Positions 1 through 8,909 of a stretch of 64,000 bases of DNA are shown here, in pieces. Origin of the DNA: Winogradskyella psychrotolerans RS-3. Lineage in GTDB: Bacteria > Bacteroidota > Bacteroidia > Flavobacteriales > Flavobacteriaceae. The DNA lies in the NCBI RefSeq assembly GCF_000427335.1, contig NZ_ATMR01000091.1, forward strand, positions 182,493-246,492, in the 5' to 3' direction. Position 1 is the first letter of the stretch, and the number at the start of each line of letters is the position of its first letter. Position numbers and translations under genes: made by a program. The notes under the pieces were generated by a model. That model searched no databases. It had not been told where the DNA came from and was given only the letters and a program-made list of their open reading frames with translations.

Positions 1-1275
1 GTTTGTTGTAAAAACAGGAACCAATGGAGCTTCTATACAAATTTGCTGCGTAACAGGATCTGTTGTTCCACAACCATTTACAGCATACAGTGAAATTGTA
101 TATGTGCCAGGCGACGTATAGAAATGCGCAGGTTCAAAATCTGTATAAGTGGTACCGTCACCCATGTCCCAAAACCAATTGGCATCTGTGTTACAACCCG
201 TATTATATCCACTTACTGATGTATTATTAATTGGTATATTAACATTCACACAGGCATTATCATCAATACTAAAATTAACTTCTGGTTTTTTAAGAACTGT
301 GATAGGACCAGCTGTCAAATTAGATGTTCCACAAGAGGTAATGATATCTAAAAGAATTGTATAACTAGAATTAGGACAATTAGACTCTGTGTACGTGTGT
401 GGAATTGGGAAATTAGTAGATGCAGAAGGATTAGAACTATTATAATAAGATGAAGATTCTAAGTCGTCTTGTGTTAAAACAAATGTTGTACCATCGCCAA
501 AATCGATATCATATAATGTATCAGGAGGGTTTTCACCCCACGTACTAATTGCAAATTGTAAAGGACTAATTGGTAAACATAAATCAACCGTACTTCCTGG
601 TGTCACAATACCTCCGGTAGGATTACTTGAGTTTTTTACTAAATATGTTTTCTGTGAATTACAACCATTAGCACCAGTTGCGCTTATCACCATATTAAAT
701 GAACCTAAGTTCTGATAGGTATGAGAAAGAGGGAATATTATATTATTTTCAATATTTCCGTCCCCCCAATTTATGGAATACGATGTCACACAACTATTTG
801 ATGCCGAATCATTCTCTACTACAATTGTATATTCTACATCAATAGCATTACAATTAGCAAATGGAGTTCCAAAGTTAGCGTTAGGATCTATAAAATTAAT
901 ATCTGGTCTTTGCTTTACAGTGATTGATTGAGAAGATGAGCTATCCTCTCCATTATCATCGGTTACCGTAAGTGAAATATTAAAATTTTGTGTTCCACAT
1001 CCGAATGACTGAAACGCATGATTTGGATTAGATTGTGTAGAAGTGCCACCATCACCAAAATCCCAAAGATATTCAAATGGACCATCACCTGTTACTGTAG
1101 AAGTAAAAGACACACTTTGACCAGAGCAAACATTATTGTTAAAAGTAAAACTGACTGCCGGTGATGCACTATTATTAGTAAGTTTTTTATACGTTATAGT
1201 ATTATTCAGCGCAATAGCAGAACTAATAATAACAAAAAAAATTATAAAAAAATTGATATACTTTTTATTCTTCAT
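1..1275 (-). CDS. PKD-repeat secreted protein, N-terminal part (runs off the left edge)
   Basis: The minus strand is open from an ATG at 1275 to the window edge (425 codons), so only the N-terminal part is present. It starts with a lysine-rich n-region and a hydrophobic stretch (FFIIFFVIISSAIAL), a typical signal peptide. PKD-domain signatures of the type W-D-F-G-D-G recur near residues 70, 168, 258 and 371, about 90-110 residues apart, each preceded by paired-cysteine and Ser/Thr-rich beta-strand sequence. Such tandem PKD proteins in Flavobacteriia are large surface proteins that usually end in a T9SS sorting domain; that end lies outside the window, so export by T9SS is inferred. Adhesion or surface organisation is likely, but the ligand cannot be deduced. 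Confidence 0.85.
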   Translation of the reverse strand, partial: MKNKKYINFFIIFFVIISSAIALNNTITYKKLTNNSASPAVSFTFNNNVCSGQSVSFTSTVTGDGPFEYLWDFGDGGTSTQSNPNHAFQSFGCGTQNFNISLTVTDDNGEDSSSSQSITVKQRPDINFIDPNANFGTPFANCNAIDVEYTIVVENDSASNSCVTSYSINWGDGNIENNIIFPLSHTYQNLGSFNMVISATGANGCNSQKTYLVKNSSNPTGGIVTPGSTVDLCLPISPLQFAISTWGENPPDTLYDIDFGDGTTFVLTQDDLESSSYYNSSNPSASTNFPIPHTYTESNCPNSSYTILLDIITSCGTSNLTAGPITVLKKPEVNFSIDDNACVNVNIPINNTSVSGYNTGCNTDANWFWDMGDGTTYTDFEPAHFYTSPGTYTISLYAVNGCGTTDPVTQQICIEAPLVPVFTTN

Positions 1276-1698
1276 TACCCAATAATTAATTTATTATCAT
1301 TCTTAACTGATATCATAAAACAGAATAAATTTTAATAACTATTATATTATTGAGTATAAAACTATAATAAAGACCGATGCTTAAATGCAAACAACCCGGT
1401 ATTTTCCCCATAAATACGTAATAGCTAATTACTTAAAAGCGAACAATGTAATTAAATTCTTTCTATGGTGTCTTTAAATTCCACAAATTTTCGACAAGAC
1501 CATTGAAATTACCATGAATGACACTTGTAGCAAAATAATTGCGTGTAAATTATAATGTTTCTTTAGTATTTAAAATACACGTTAGCGGGTATTTTTTTAC
1601 TCAAATTATATTCATTGATTATAAAAACTTTTAATCTAGGTATTTACAGAACTTTAGCTTTTTTTTTCAATGTCAAACGTTCAATTCTCCACAATCTA

Positions 1699-1732
1699 GA
1701 GGTCGTAATTATAACATTAAGGCATCGACCTC
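1699..1732 (+). other. Inverted repeat, stem-loop
   Basis: GAGGTCG at 1699-1705 is perfectly complementary to CGACCTC at 1726-1732, with a 20-nt loop. It lies 18 bp before the orphan terminator at 1751-1787, so the two could be consecutive stems of one transcript. Confidence 0.45.
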
Positions 1733-1750
1733 ATTCCAATTTCAAGCTGT

Positions 1751-1787
1751 AATCCTTCACGAAAAAGCATTTCGTCGGATTTTTTTG
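1751..1787 (+). terminator. Rho-independent terminator without an upstream gene
   Basis: AATCC (1751-1755) pairs with GGATT (1777-1781) and ACGAAA (1759-1764) pairs with TTTCGT (1770-1775) around a 5-nt loop, followed by a T tract. The orientation is plus, but the upstream gene reads minus, so no coding gene is served. It could end a small RNA or act as a leader attenuator for the gene at 1858. Confidence 0.55.
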
Positions 1788-1857
1788 CGTTTTATGGATG
1801 AAAATCGAAAAATAATATTATATTCGCCTCATAATTATTTCATTCACCCCAAACCTA

Positions 1858-4800
1858 ATGAAAAGAATTACATCAACTTTTTACCTTTTAATACTATTTA
1901 TCTTCTCTAGTTACGCTCAGCAGTTAGATAGGTCAAAAAAGGTTTATTCTAATACTTTTGACCAAAGGACTTTATCGCAATTAGATAATTACAATTATAA
2001 CATCTCGTCAATACAAAATGATAACAATTCAAGCTTATATTCATCAGTTACAATGAGTACATCTTATTATCATAGCTCTGATGATGTACTTATCATTAGT
2101 TTAACCGACGCGCATACTACAAATAACTTCAATTCTTCAACGAGTAGCATTAATAATTCTTTCTTATGGGGACATAATGGTCGCAGTTTAGATGCAACAC
2201 CTTTACCTGTAATTATTGATCTTAGTTCTGAAACTCCATCAGAAATCACAACCAATGTTTCATACACGACTATGCAACGTATTTGGAAAATTGCTAAAAA
2301 TGGTGAAATCATTCCAACACTAAATCTTAAAATACCACAAGACGCTATTGTTAGCACCACTGATTTAGGTAGTTACTATATGCTTATTTCTAATTCGGAC
2401 TCCTTTGATTCTAATGTCGATTTTAGAATTTTAAACTTAGATGACAACGGGTATTTAGAAACCGATTACAACTTTACCAGAACATCCTATATAACCTTTG
2501 GATTTTCACCTCAGATTACGGAAGAACGCTCCATCTATTTTAATGGTTCTGATAGTTATATCGATATGCAAAATACATTAGATTTAAATCCTACAGGTTT
2601 TACAATCTCTGCATGGATAAAACATGATTCAGCTAATACTGGTGATGTTTCTATACTTTCTAAAAGAGACATTGCGTTTACCGAAGGTTATGATTTAACA
2701 TTGACCGATACCAATAAAATCAATATTAAGTGGAAAAATGATAGTAGTCAATCGCTTACATCTTATACTTCTATTCCAGATAACAAATGGCATCATGTTG
2801 CTGTTACTTATGATGGCTCACAAGTCTCAATATTCATTGATGGCGTATTAGATAATGCTGCTGAAAAAACAGCTCCTACAGCTACAAATGAATCATTTCA
2901 CATTGCAGCTGCCGGAAAAAGATTACCTATCCAGTATTTTAAAGGTCATATCGATGAGGTCCGTATTTGGAATACTTTTTTAATGGAAGACCAATTGCGT
3001 TTTATCATGAATCAGGAAATTTCTAATGACTCTGGAAAAGTAAGAGGAAAGGAATTACCAATTTCAGTTACTAAAAATGAAATCAAAAGAATTCCTTGGA
3101 CAGATTTAGCGGCGTATTACCCAATGTCTCATTTCACCTATAGAAATACCGTTGATGCTTCTGGAAATAACAATAACGGGTATCTAAAACATATCTTAAC
3201 TGCAGATTATGAAACAGCTCCCATACCTTACACATCAAAGCAAGATGGATATTGGAGCAATGACGCATCGTGGCTCAATGGAAACCTACAATATATTCCT
3301 GGATCTAAATCCATCGTAAACCCGGAAGAAACCATAGATTGGAATATCGTTAAAACCTCCCATAAATTAACTATGGATAATGCGTATTTACCAACAGACA
3401 AAAACAATACGAGAACTATCCTTGGATTATTTGTTGACGCTAATGAATTAGTACTTAAAGGTGACACAGAGACATCTGTTGGAAATGGCGTATCTATTAC
3501 ACATCATTTAGGCCTTACTGGAACTATAGATTTGAAAGGTGAATCACAATTAATTCAAACACTAGAAAGTGACTTAGAGGTTATTGCTAATGGTAAAATT
3601 GAACGCGACCAACAAGGAACTGCTGATACCTATACTTATAACTATTGGTCCTCTCCTGTAAAACGTATAAATTCTGAAGCTGAAAATTTTAGAGTTATGG
3701 ATGTTTTAAAAGACGGTACAAATCCAAATACCCCTATAGATATTCAATTTATGTCTTCAGGTTATAATGGAGCAGCCACTCATCCTATTAAAATTGCAGA
3801 TTACTGGATTTGGAAATATACCAACCTGCCGAGTAACAACTATTCCGCATGGCAACATATTAGACGCACTGGCACAATCTTACCAGGAGAAGGTTTTACA
3901 ATGAAAGGTCCAGGAACAGGTTCGGTCTCTTCACCTCAAAATTATGTATTCTCAGGAAAACCAAATAATGGAGATATTAATCTGCCATTGCTTTCCAACA
4001 GTGATTATTTAGTGGGTAATCCTTATCCTTCTGCTTTAGATGCCTTACAATTTATTAAAGATAATGGTCCGGAAGCAACTAATGATGGCTCGCCATTAAT
4101 TAGTGGAACCTTATATTTTTGGAATCATTGGGGAGGAGGTTCTCATGCAACACAAGACTATGATGGAGGTTATGCCACATTTAATTTTTCTGGTTCCGTT
4201 GCTGCAGCTTATAAAGGCAATAATTTGTCTGTTTCAGAATTGGATGGAGAACCAACGAAAGCACCACAACGCTATATTCCTGTTGGACAAGGCTTTTTTG
4301 TAATTGGACAAAACACAGGAACCATTAATTTTAATAACGGACAGCGTGTTTTTAAAAAAGAAGGAAACGCTTCTGTATTTATGAGGAATTCTAATTCTTC
4401 AACTACAGAAAACGAAGAACCCATCGAAATTGAAGATCAACGCATGAAATTTAGAATAGGTTTCAATTCTGTAAATACGATTCGTCGTCAGTTATTATTG
4501 ACCATAGACGAAAACGCATCATCAGGAGTAGATTGGGCTTATGATGGAGAAATTAACGAGACGCAAATTGATGATATGTTTTGGCTTATTAATGATGAAG
4601 CCTACATTATACAAGCCAGTAATGAGTCCGACATTTCCGCAATATATCCTTTAGGTCTAAAAACGAAAACGGATGGTATCAGTTCTATAATGGTTGATGC
4701 CTTAGAAAATGTTCCTGATGCTATGAACGTGTATTTACATGATAATGAATTAGGCATATATCATGATTTAAGAACAGGTAGTTACGATATTTTCTTAATT

Positions 4801-5121
4801 AAGGGTAACCATTTAGATCGGTTTGAAATTACATTCGGTACACAAGATGAAGTATTAGGTATTGATGACTACAGCAAAAATCCTATTGATGTCTTGTATT
4901 CTAATACCATTAAAAAAATTGTCGTTGTCAATCCCAATCAAATCGATGTAAAAATGATTGTTGTCTATAATATGCTAGGACAATCCGTTTACAACATCGA
5001 CACTGTTGAACACCATAAATATTCAGAATACAATATAAAGAACTTAAGCACTGGCACCTATATCGTTAAATTACAAACGACTGCAGGTTTCACAATAACC
5101 AAAAAAATTATAGTAGATTAG
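1858..5121 (+). CDS. LamG-domain secreted protein with T9SS type A sorting domain
   Basis: A 1087-residue exported protein. Residues 1-20 form a signal peptide ending SSYA-Q. Residues about 224-373 are a concanavalin-like LamG domain (starts SIYFNGSDSYIDM, contains DNKWHHVAVTYDG and HIDEVRIWN). A long beta-rich, probably repeat-derived region follows, and the last 75 or so residues form a T9SS type A tail (MLGQSVY, then LSTGTYIVKLQT and a lysine/isoleucine end). T9SS tails direct passage across the outer membrane and attachment to the surface. LamG domains often bind glycans or other ligands, but the target here is unknown. Transcription probably ends at the hairpin at 5143-5177. Confidence 0.88.
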   Translation: MKRITSTFYLLILFIFSSYAQQLDRSKKVYSNTFDQRTLSQLDNYNYNISSIQNDNNSSLYSSVTMSTSYYHSSDDVLIISLTDAHTTNNFNSSTSSINNSFLWGHNGRSLDATPLPVIIDLSSETPSEITTNVSYTTMQRIWKIAKNGEIIPTLNLKIPQDAIVSTTDLGSYYMLISNSDSFDSNVDFRILNLDDNGYLETDYNFTRTSYITFGFSPQITEERSIYFNGSDSYIDMQNTLDLNPTGFTISAWIKHDSANTGDVSILSKRDIAFTEGYDLTLTDTNKINIKWKNDSSQSLTSYTSIPDNKWHHVAVTYDGSQVSIFIDGVLDNAAEKTAPTATNESFHIAAAGKRLPIQYFKGHIDEVRIWNTFLMEDQLRFIMNQEISNDSGKVRGKELPISVTKNEIKRIPWTDLAAYYPMSHFTYRNTVDASGNNNNGYLKHILTADYETAPIPYTSKQDGYWSNDASWLNGNLQYIPGSKSIVNPEETIDWNIVKTSHKLTMDNAYLPTDKNNTRTILGLFVDANELVLKGDTETSVGNGVSITHHLGLTGTIDLKGESQLIQTLESDLEVIANGKIERDQQGTADTYTYNYWSSPVKRINSEAENFRVMDVLKDGTNPNTPIDIQFMSSGYNGAATHPIKIADYWIWKYTNLPSNNYSAWQHIRRTGTILPGEGFTMKGPGTGSVSSPQNYVFSGKPNNGDINLPLLSNSDYLVGNPYPSALDALQFIKDNGPEATNDGSPLISGTLYFWNHWGGGSHATQDYDGGYATFNFSGSVAAAYKGNNLSVSELDGEPTKAPQRYIPVGQGFFVIGQNTGTINFNNGQRVFKKEGNASVFMRNSNSSTTENEEPIEIEDQRMKFRIGFNSVNTIRRQLLLTIDENASSGVDWAYDGEINETQIDDMFWLINDEAYIIQASNESDISAIYPLGLKTKTDGISSIMVDALENVPDAMNVYLHDNELGIYHDLRTGSYDIFLIKGNHLDRFEITFGTQDEVLGIDDYSKNPIDVLYSNTIKKIVVVNPNQIDVKMIVVYNMLGQSVYNIDTVEHHKYSEYNIKNLSTGTYIVKLQTTAGFTITKKIIVD

Positions 5122-5142
5122 TTTAGTTAGTTAGTGATGATT

Positions 5143-5177
5143 AGAAAGTCTCAGTTTGTAAAAAGCTGAGGCTTTCT
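5143..5177. terminator. Bidirectional terminator between convergent genes
   Basis: A 12-bp stem (5143-5154 with 5166-5177, one G-U type mismatch) with an 11-nt loop and T-rich sequence on the plus side. It begins directly after the hisS stop codon on the minus strand and 21 bp after the LamG stop on the plus strand, so it can serve both. Confidence 0.75.
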
Positions 5178-6560
5178 TTATTTTAATAAGTCTAAAAGCG
5201 CATCAAAATCTACTTTATGCTGTTCGCCTGAAGCCATATTTTTTAAGGTGAATACCTCTGATTTTAATTCTTCCTCCCCCATGATTACAACAAAAGGAAT
5301 GTTACGACGATTCGCATAATTCATTTGTTTTTTCATTTGTTTACCAGAAACAGCAGCATCTGGAAACAGCTCCGCTGTTATATGAGCTTGTCTTAACTTA
5401 GTTACCGCTCCCAAACTAAACATGGCTTCTTTATCTCCGAAATTAATGAAGAGTACTTTTGTAGATTCGGCTATGGTTGATGGAAATAAATTTAATTCCT
5501 CTAAAACCAAGTAAATACGATCTAAACCAAAGCTAATCCCTACTCCACTCATATCTTTAAGACCAAAGATTCCGGTAAGATCGTCGTAACGACCACCTCC
5601 ACCAATGGAGCCCATTTTTACACCTTCGGGTGCTGAGACTTCAAAAATAGCACCTGTGTAATAATTTAAACCTCTTGCTAGCGTGACATCTAATTGTAAG
5701 GTTGCTGTTTTTAGTTTTAAGTTTGAAATGGCTGTGTTTATAAATTCGAGTTCTTCAATACCTTTTAAGCCGATTTCAGAAGTGCTTAAAATAGATTTTA
5801 AACTTTCAATCTGATTGCCGAAATCTCCTTTTAAAGTAAATAAAGGTTGAAGCTTAGTAATGCCATCTTCCGAAATGCCTTTACCTCGCATTTCTTCTTT
5901 TACCTTCTCTTCACCGATTTTATCTAATTTATCTAAAGCCACGGTAAAATCAATGAGTTTATCTTGTGCACCAATCACCTCGGCTATACCAGATAAGATT
6001 TTACGATTATTGATTTTTATGGTTACTCCTTCTAATTCTAACGCTGAAAACACAGCATCGTACAACTGTACAAATTCTACTTCTTGAAACAAAGATTTAG
6101 AACCTACCACATCAGCATCACATTGAAAAAACTCTCTAAAACGTCCTTTTTGTGGACGGTCTGCGCGCCAAACGGGTTGAATCTGATAACGTTTAAATGG
6201 GAATTCGATGTCGTTTTGGTGTTGTACGACGTAACGTGCAAAGGGGACTGTTAGGTCGTAACGCAAGGCTTTTTCTGAAATTTTAGGTGTAATTAAACTC
6301 TCAGATTTAGACGAATAATCTTCCTCTGAAATTTTCTTTAAAAATTCACCACTATTTAAAATCTTAAAAATCAAACGGTCTCCTTCATCACCATATTTTC
6401 CCATTAAAGTTTCTGAGTTTTCAAAGCTTGGCGTTTCAATAGGTTGAAATCCGAAAACTTGAAATTGCTCTTTTATCGTTTCCATGATATAAGAACGCTT
6501 TGCGACTTCCTCTGCGTTAAAATCTCTTGTACCTTTTGGGATGCTTGGTTTCTGTGCCAT
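5178..6560 (-). CDS. hisS: Histidine--tRNA ligase
   Basis: Class II aminoacyl-tRNA synthetase charging tRNA-His in the cytoplasm. The start is placed at the ATG at 6560 (MAQKPSIPKGTRDF), because the 36 extra in-frame codons upstream are lysine-rich non-homologous sequence running through repeat elements. Repaired this way the protein has 460 residues, the usual length. Visible motifs: class II motif 2 region (RADRPQKGRFREFFQCDAD), the histidine-specific LARGLNYYTGAIFEV loop, motif 3 (GVGISFGLDRI) and a C-terminal anticodon-binding domain. A TTCCTGC/GCAGGAA hairpin lies only 6 nt before the ATG, over the expected ribosome-binding region. Confidence 0.97.
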   Translation of the reverse strand: MAQKPSIPKGTRDFNAEEVAKRSYIMETIKEQFQVFGFQPIETPSFENSETLMGKYGDEGDRLIFKILNSGEFLKKISEEDYSSKSESLITPKISEKALRYDLTVPFARYVVQHQNDIEFPFKRYQIQPVWRADRPQKGRFREFFQCDADVVGSKSLFQEVEFVQLYDAVFSALELEGVTIKINNRKILSGIAEVIGAQDKLIDFTVALDKLDKIGEEKVKEEMRGKGISEDGITKLQPLFTLKGDFGNQIESLKSILSTSEIGLKGIEELEFINTAISNLKLKTATLQLDVTLARGLNYYTGAIFEVSAPEGVKMGSIGGGGRYDDLTGIFGLKDMSGVGISFGLDRIYLVLEELNLFPSTIAESTKVLFINFGDKEAMFSLGAVTKLRQAHITAELFPDAAVSGKQMKKQMNYANRRNIPFVVIMGEEELKSEVFTLKNMASGEQHKVDFDALLDLLK

Positions 6561-6566
6561 ATTTAC

Positions 6567-6584
6567 TTCCTGCGAAAGCAGGAA
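6567..6584. repeat. Short palindromic repeat, copy 1 (TTCCTGC-GAAA-GCAGGAA)
   Basis: A perfect 7-bp-arm hairpin with a 4-nt loop, one of three near-identical copies within 1.8 kb (others at 8136-8153 and 8311-8328). This copy covers the ribosome-binding region of hisS. Confidence 0.8.
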
Positions 6585-6636
6585 TCTCTTTAAGTGAAAC
6601 TTTATTTTTATTCTTGAGAATTGTCGAAACAACTTT

Positions 6637-6777
6637 ATGTTACAACATGTGTTTCTATTAAAAAACACTTCGACAAGCTACGCTTGTGTACCTTCGCAAC
6701 AAAATACATTTTGTCTCTCGCCAATGCTCAGTGTGTCTCAATAGTAGAAACTTTATAGTTTCTACTATTGAGACACA
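6637..6777. repeat. Cluster of four hairpins including a perfect 21-bp-arm palindrome
   Basis: Four inverted repeats lie in tandem: 6637-6648 (ATGTT/AACAT), 6673-6687 (ACAAGC/GCTTGT), 6699-6714 (ACAAAAT/ATTTTGT) and 6732-6777. The last has perfect 21-bp arms and a TTAT loop. TTGTCGAA at 6621-6628 also mirrors TTCGACAA at 6669-6676. The cluster sits between divergent hisS and the permease gene. The TTCGACAAGC word resembles dispersed intergenic repeats of flavobacterial genomes; that comparison is from memory. Confidence 0.75.
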
Positions 6778-6888
6778 AAAATATTATATTTTTTAGAGGT
6801 CTTACTAAGATAATTCATTTTTATAGTAACTTTATGCTGTTTAAGTAGTCTTATAGATTAAACAACCCAACTAACGCGACAAAAAACT

Positions 6889-8130
6889 ATGTTTTCATTA
6901 GCTAAAGAGAATATTAGAATTGCTTTCGACTCTATAAAAAGCCAACTATTACGTACTATCCTAACGGTTTTAATTATCGCGATTGGTATTATGGCATTGG
7001 TCGGCATTTTAAGTGGAGTGTCTGCCTTAGAGAATACTATTGCTAGTAATTTTTCTTCTATGGGTTCTAATACCTTTAATTTTCAACGTTATGAATTTAC
7101 TGCGCAACGCCAAAGCAGTAGAGAACGCCAAAAGATAAATCCTGTAATTGATTATCGTAACGTTAAAGATTTTGAAGATAATTACAACTTCCCGTTTACT
7201 AAAGTCGCCGTATCATTCTATGGGACTTCTACTGCTGAGGTAAAATATGACAGTAAAAAAACGGATCCGGAAGTAGCTGTATTGGGTGCTAATGAATTTT
7301 ATCTTGAAAACTCTGGTTTAGAGGTTGAAAACGGGCGTTCTTTAAATGTATTTGATATTGATAATAGTAATGCTGTTTGTGTTATTGGTAGCGATTTGCA
7401 AAAAGCGTTGTTTCCTGTTGAAAATCCTGTTGGAAAAACCATAAGTATTAGAGGTTCTAAATTTAAGGTGGTTGGTGTATTGAAAGAAAAAGGTTCTACG
7501 TTTGGTAATAACCAAGATTTACGAGTATTTATGCCGCTTCAAAAAGCACGTTCAATTTTTACGAATGCAAATATTAATTACAGCTTAAGTGTTAAAGTAG
7601 ATAAGTCTAATATGCTAGAAGCTGCGCAAGATGATGCGATACTAACATTCCGAAATATTAGAGGCCTCAACCCTATTGAAAAAAATGATTTTGGTATAGA
7701 ACGTAGTGAAGATTTACTGAACCAAGTTGCGCAAAACACAGCGGCACTTTATGTTGCGGCCTGGATTATTAGTATTATCACCATTTTTGGATCTACGATT
7801 GCACTTATGAATATAATGTTAGTTTCGGTAAGTGAGCGAACCAGAGAAATTGGTGTGAGAAAAGCACTTGGCGCTAAAAGTAAAACGATTGCCTTTCAGT
7901 TTTTTATGGAAACTATAATTATTGGTCAGCTCGGTGGTCTTTTAGGAACTATTCTTGGGATTCTGATTGGTTTAGCAGTCGCTAAAGGTTTTAACCTTGA
8001 ATTTTCAACACCATGGGTAGCGATGATTTGGGCAACGAGTATTGCTTTTATTGTGGCTGTAATATCAGGATTGTATCCTGCAACAAAAGCAGCGAAATTA
8101 GATCCTATTGAGTCTTTACGTTATGAGTAA
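6889..8130 (+). CDS. MacB-like ABC transporter permease (FtsX domain)
   Basis: A 413-residue inner-membrane subunit of a type VII (MacB/LolCDE/FtsX) ABC system. One transmembrane helix near residues 18-42 is followed by a MacB-type periplasmic core domain (about 45-265), then three C-terminal helices (about 285-310, 335-365, 375-400). The segment MLVSVSERTREIGVRKALGAK is the conserved FtsX coupling loop. No ATPase or membrane-fusion gene is adjacent, so its partners must be elsewhere and the substrate is unknown. A role in moving peptides or lipids, or in mechanical transmission across the envelope, fits the family. Confidence 0.9.
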   Translation: MFSLAKENIRIAFDSIKSQLLRTILTVLIIAIGIMALVGILSGVSALENTIASNFSSMGSNTFNFQRYEFTAQRQSSRERQKINPVIDYRNVKDFEDNYNFPFTKVAVSFYGTSTAEVKYDSKKTDPEVAVLGANEFYLENSGLEVENGRSLNVFDIDNSNAVCVIGSDLQKALFPVENPVGKTISIRGSKFKVVGVLKEKGSTFGNNQDLRVFMPLQKARSIFTNANINYSLSVKVDKSNMLEAAQDDAILTFRNIRGLNPIEKNDFGIERSEDLLNQVAQNTAALYVAAWIISIITIFGSTIALMNIMLVSVSERTREIGVRKALGAKSKTIAFQFFMETIIIGQLGGLLGTILGILIGLAVAKGFNLEFSTPWVAMIWATSIAFIVAVISGLYPATKAAKLDPIESLRYE

Positions 8131-8135
8131 ATAAA

Positions 8136-8153
8136 TTCCTGCGAAAGCAGGAA
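8136..8153. repeat. Short palindromic repeat, copy 2
   Basis: Identical to the copy at 6567-6584. It begins 6 bp after the permease stop codon and could act as a transcript-end hairpin, although no T tract follows. Confidence 0.75.
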
Positions 8154-8310
8154 TTATAAAAGAGGTATTATTAATTACATGGCTTACTAAATTCAATGAT
8201 TCAGAATTGTTAGTAAACAACAAAAGCATTAACCTCTAATTTCAAGCATAAATAACATATTTGCTACCAAATTACATTGATCCTAGCTTAGTTTTATATT
8301 TACTAAGAGA

Positions 8311-8328
8311 TTCCTGCCTTCGCAGGAA
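8311..8328. repeat. Short palindromic repeat, copy 3
   Basis: Same arms as the other two copies with the loop read on the opposite strand (CTTC). It ends directly before the stop codon of the minus-strand gene at 8330, so it could terminate that transcript. Confidence 0.75.
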
Positions 8329-8329
8329 T

Positions 8330-8803
8330 TTATCCTTTTATTAAATCGGCGAAATAATTAAACAATTCACCCTTTGTAATGTTCGCTCCAGACTGAATCA
8401 TTTTGAATAAGTCTAGATGCTTATCGTCTGAATACTCTTTTTTAGCATTAAAAAACTCGATAGCATCTGATAGTAAATTATTTCTCAACCATTCAAAACC
8501 TTCTTTAGTTGTAAAATCTACTTCTTCAATATCAATTTTTAAAGCAATTAAACGCATACTCTTTTCATTGCATTGAAAAAGGTGGATTTGTTGTGGAGAA
8601 ATATGTTCTAAATATTCCACTTTACTTAAGACACCAAACCATACCAAATCGCTAAACACATCTAATTCTTGCTCAGCAGCTTCTGGTTTATTCTTTTTAA
8701 TATCTTCCCACTCATCACCTGTAATAGATTGTGTCGCTAGAAAGTTGATGAATTCTTGGTGTAATTCTTCAAATTGTTCTTTAGTTAATCTTGAATATTT
8801 CAT
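8330..8803 (-). CDS. DUF6495-like conserved protein
   Basis: A 157-residue soluble acidic protein without signal peptide or membrane helix. The sequence (begins MKYSRLTKEQFEELHQEF, later DVFSDLVWFGVLSKVEYLEH and ANITKGELFNYF) matches my memory of a flavobacterial family carried as DUF6495; the number is recalled, not searched. The profile is mostly alpha-helical. It stands alone between the repeat at 8311-8328 and the GDPD gene, with no operon partner. No catalytic motif is apparent and no function can be assigned. Confidence 0.75.
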   Translation of the reverse strand: MKYSRLTKEQFEELHQEFINFLATQSITGDEWEDIKKNKPEAAEQELDVFSDLVWFGVLSKVEYLEHISPQQIHLFQCNEKSMRLIALKIDIEEVDFTTKEGFEWLRNNLLSDAIEFFNAKKEYSDDKHLDLFKMIQSGANITKGELFNYFADLIKG

Positions 8804-8909
8804 GTGTTTTAATAATTACTTTATTTATAGTCAAGTACTGTTAGCTGTTTCTCAATTTATACCTTGAGAACATGCATATTTCATTTTCAGTAAATTCTTA
8901 TTTCTAAAA

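Larger units (their letters stand above)
1276..1857. other. Divergent intergenic region with structured DNA
   Basis: The 582 bp between two divergent exported-protein genes carries no convincing ORF longer than about 15 codons. It holds two plus-strand stem-loops (1699-1732 and 1751-1787), the second of terminator form, and a weak -7-like TATATTCG at 1819-1826 that could serve the downstream LamG gene. The rest is AT-rich with nothing recognisable. Confidence 0.6.

Noticed and set aside
149..364. Plus-strand 71-codon ORF
   Set aside because: It lies antisense inside the PKD-repeat gene and has a shadow-type composition.
6561..6668. 36-codon N-terminal extension of hisS
   Set aside because: It crosses a repeat hairpin, is rich in Lys and Arg without homology, and the family start MAQKP at 6560 follows it directly.
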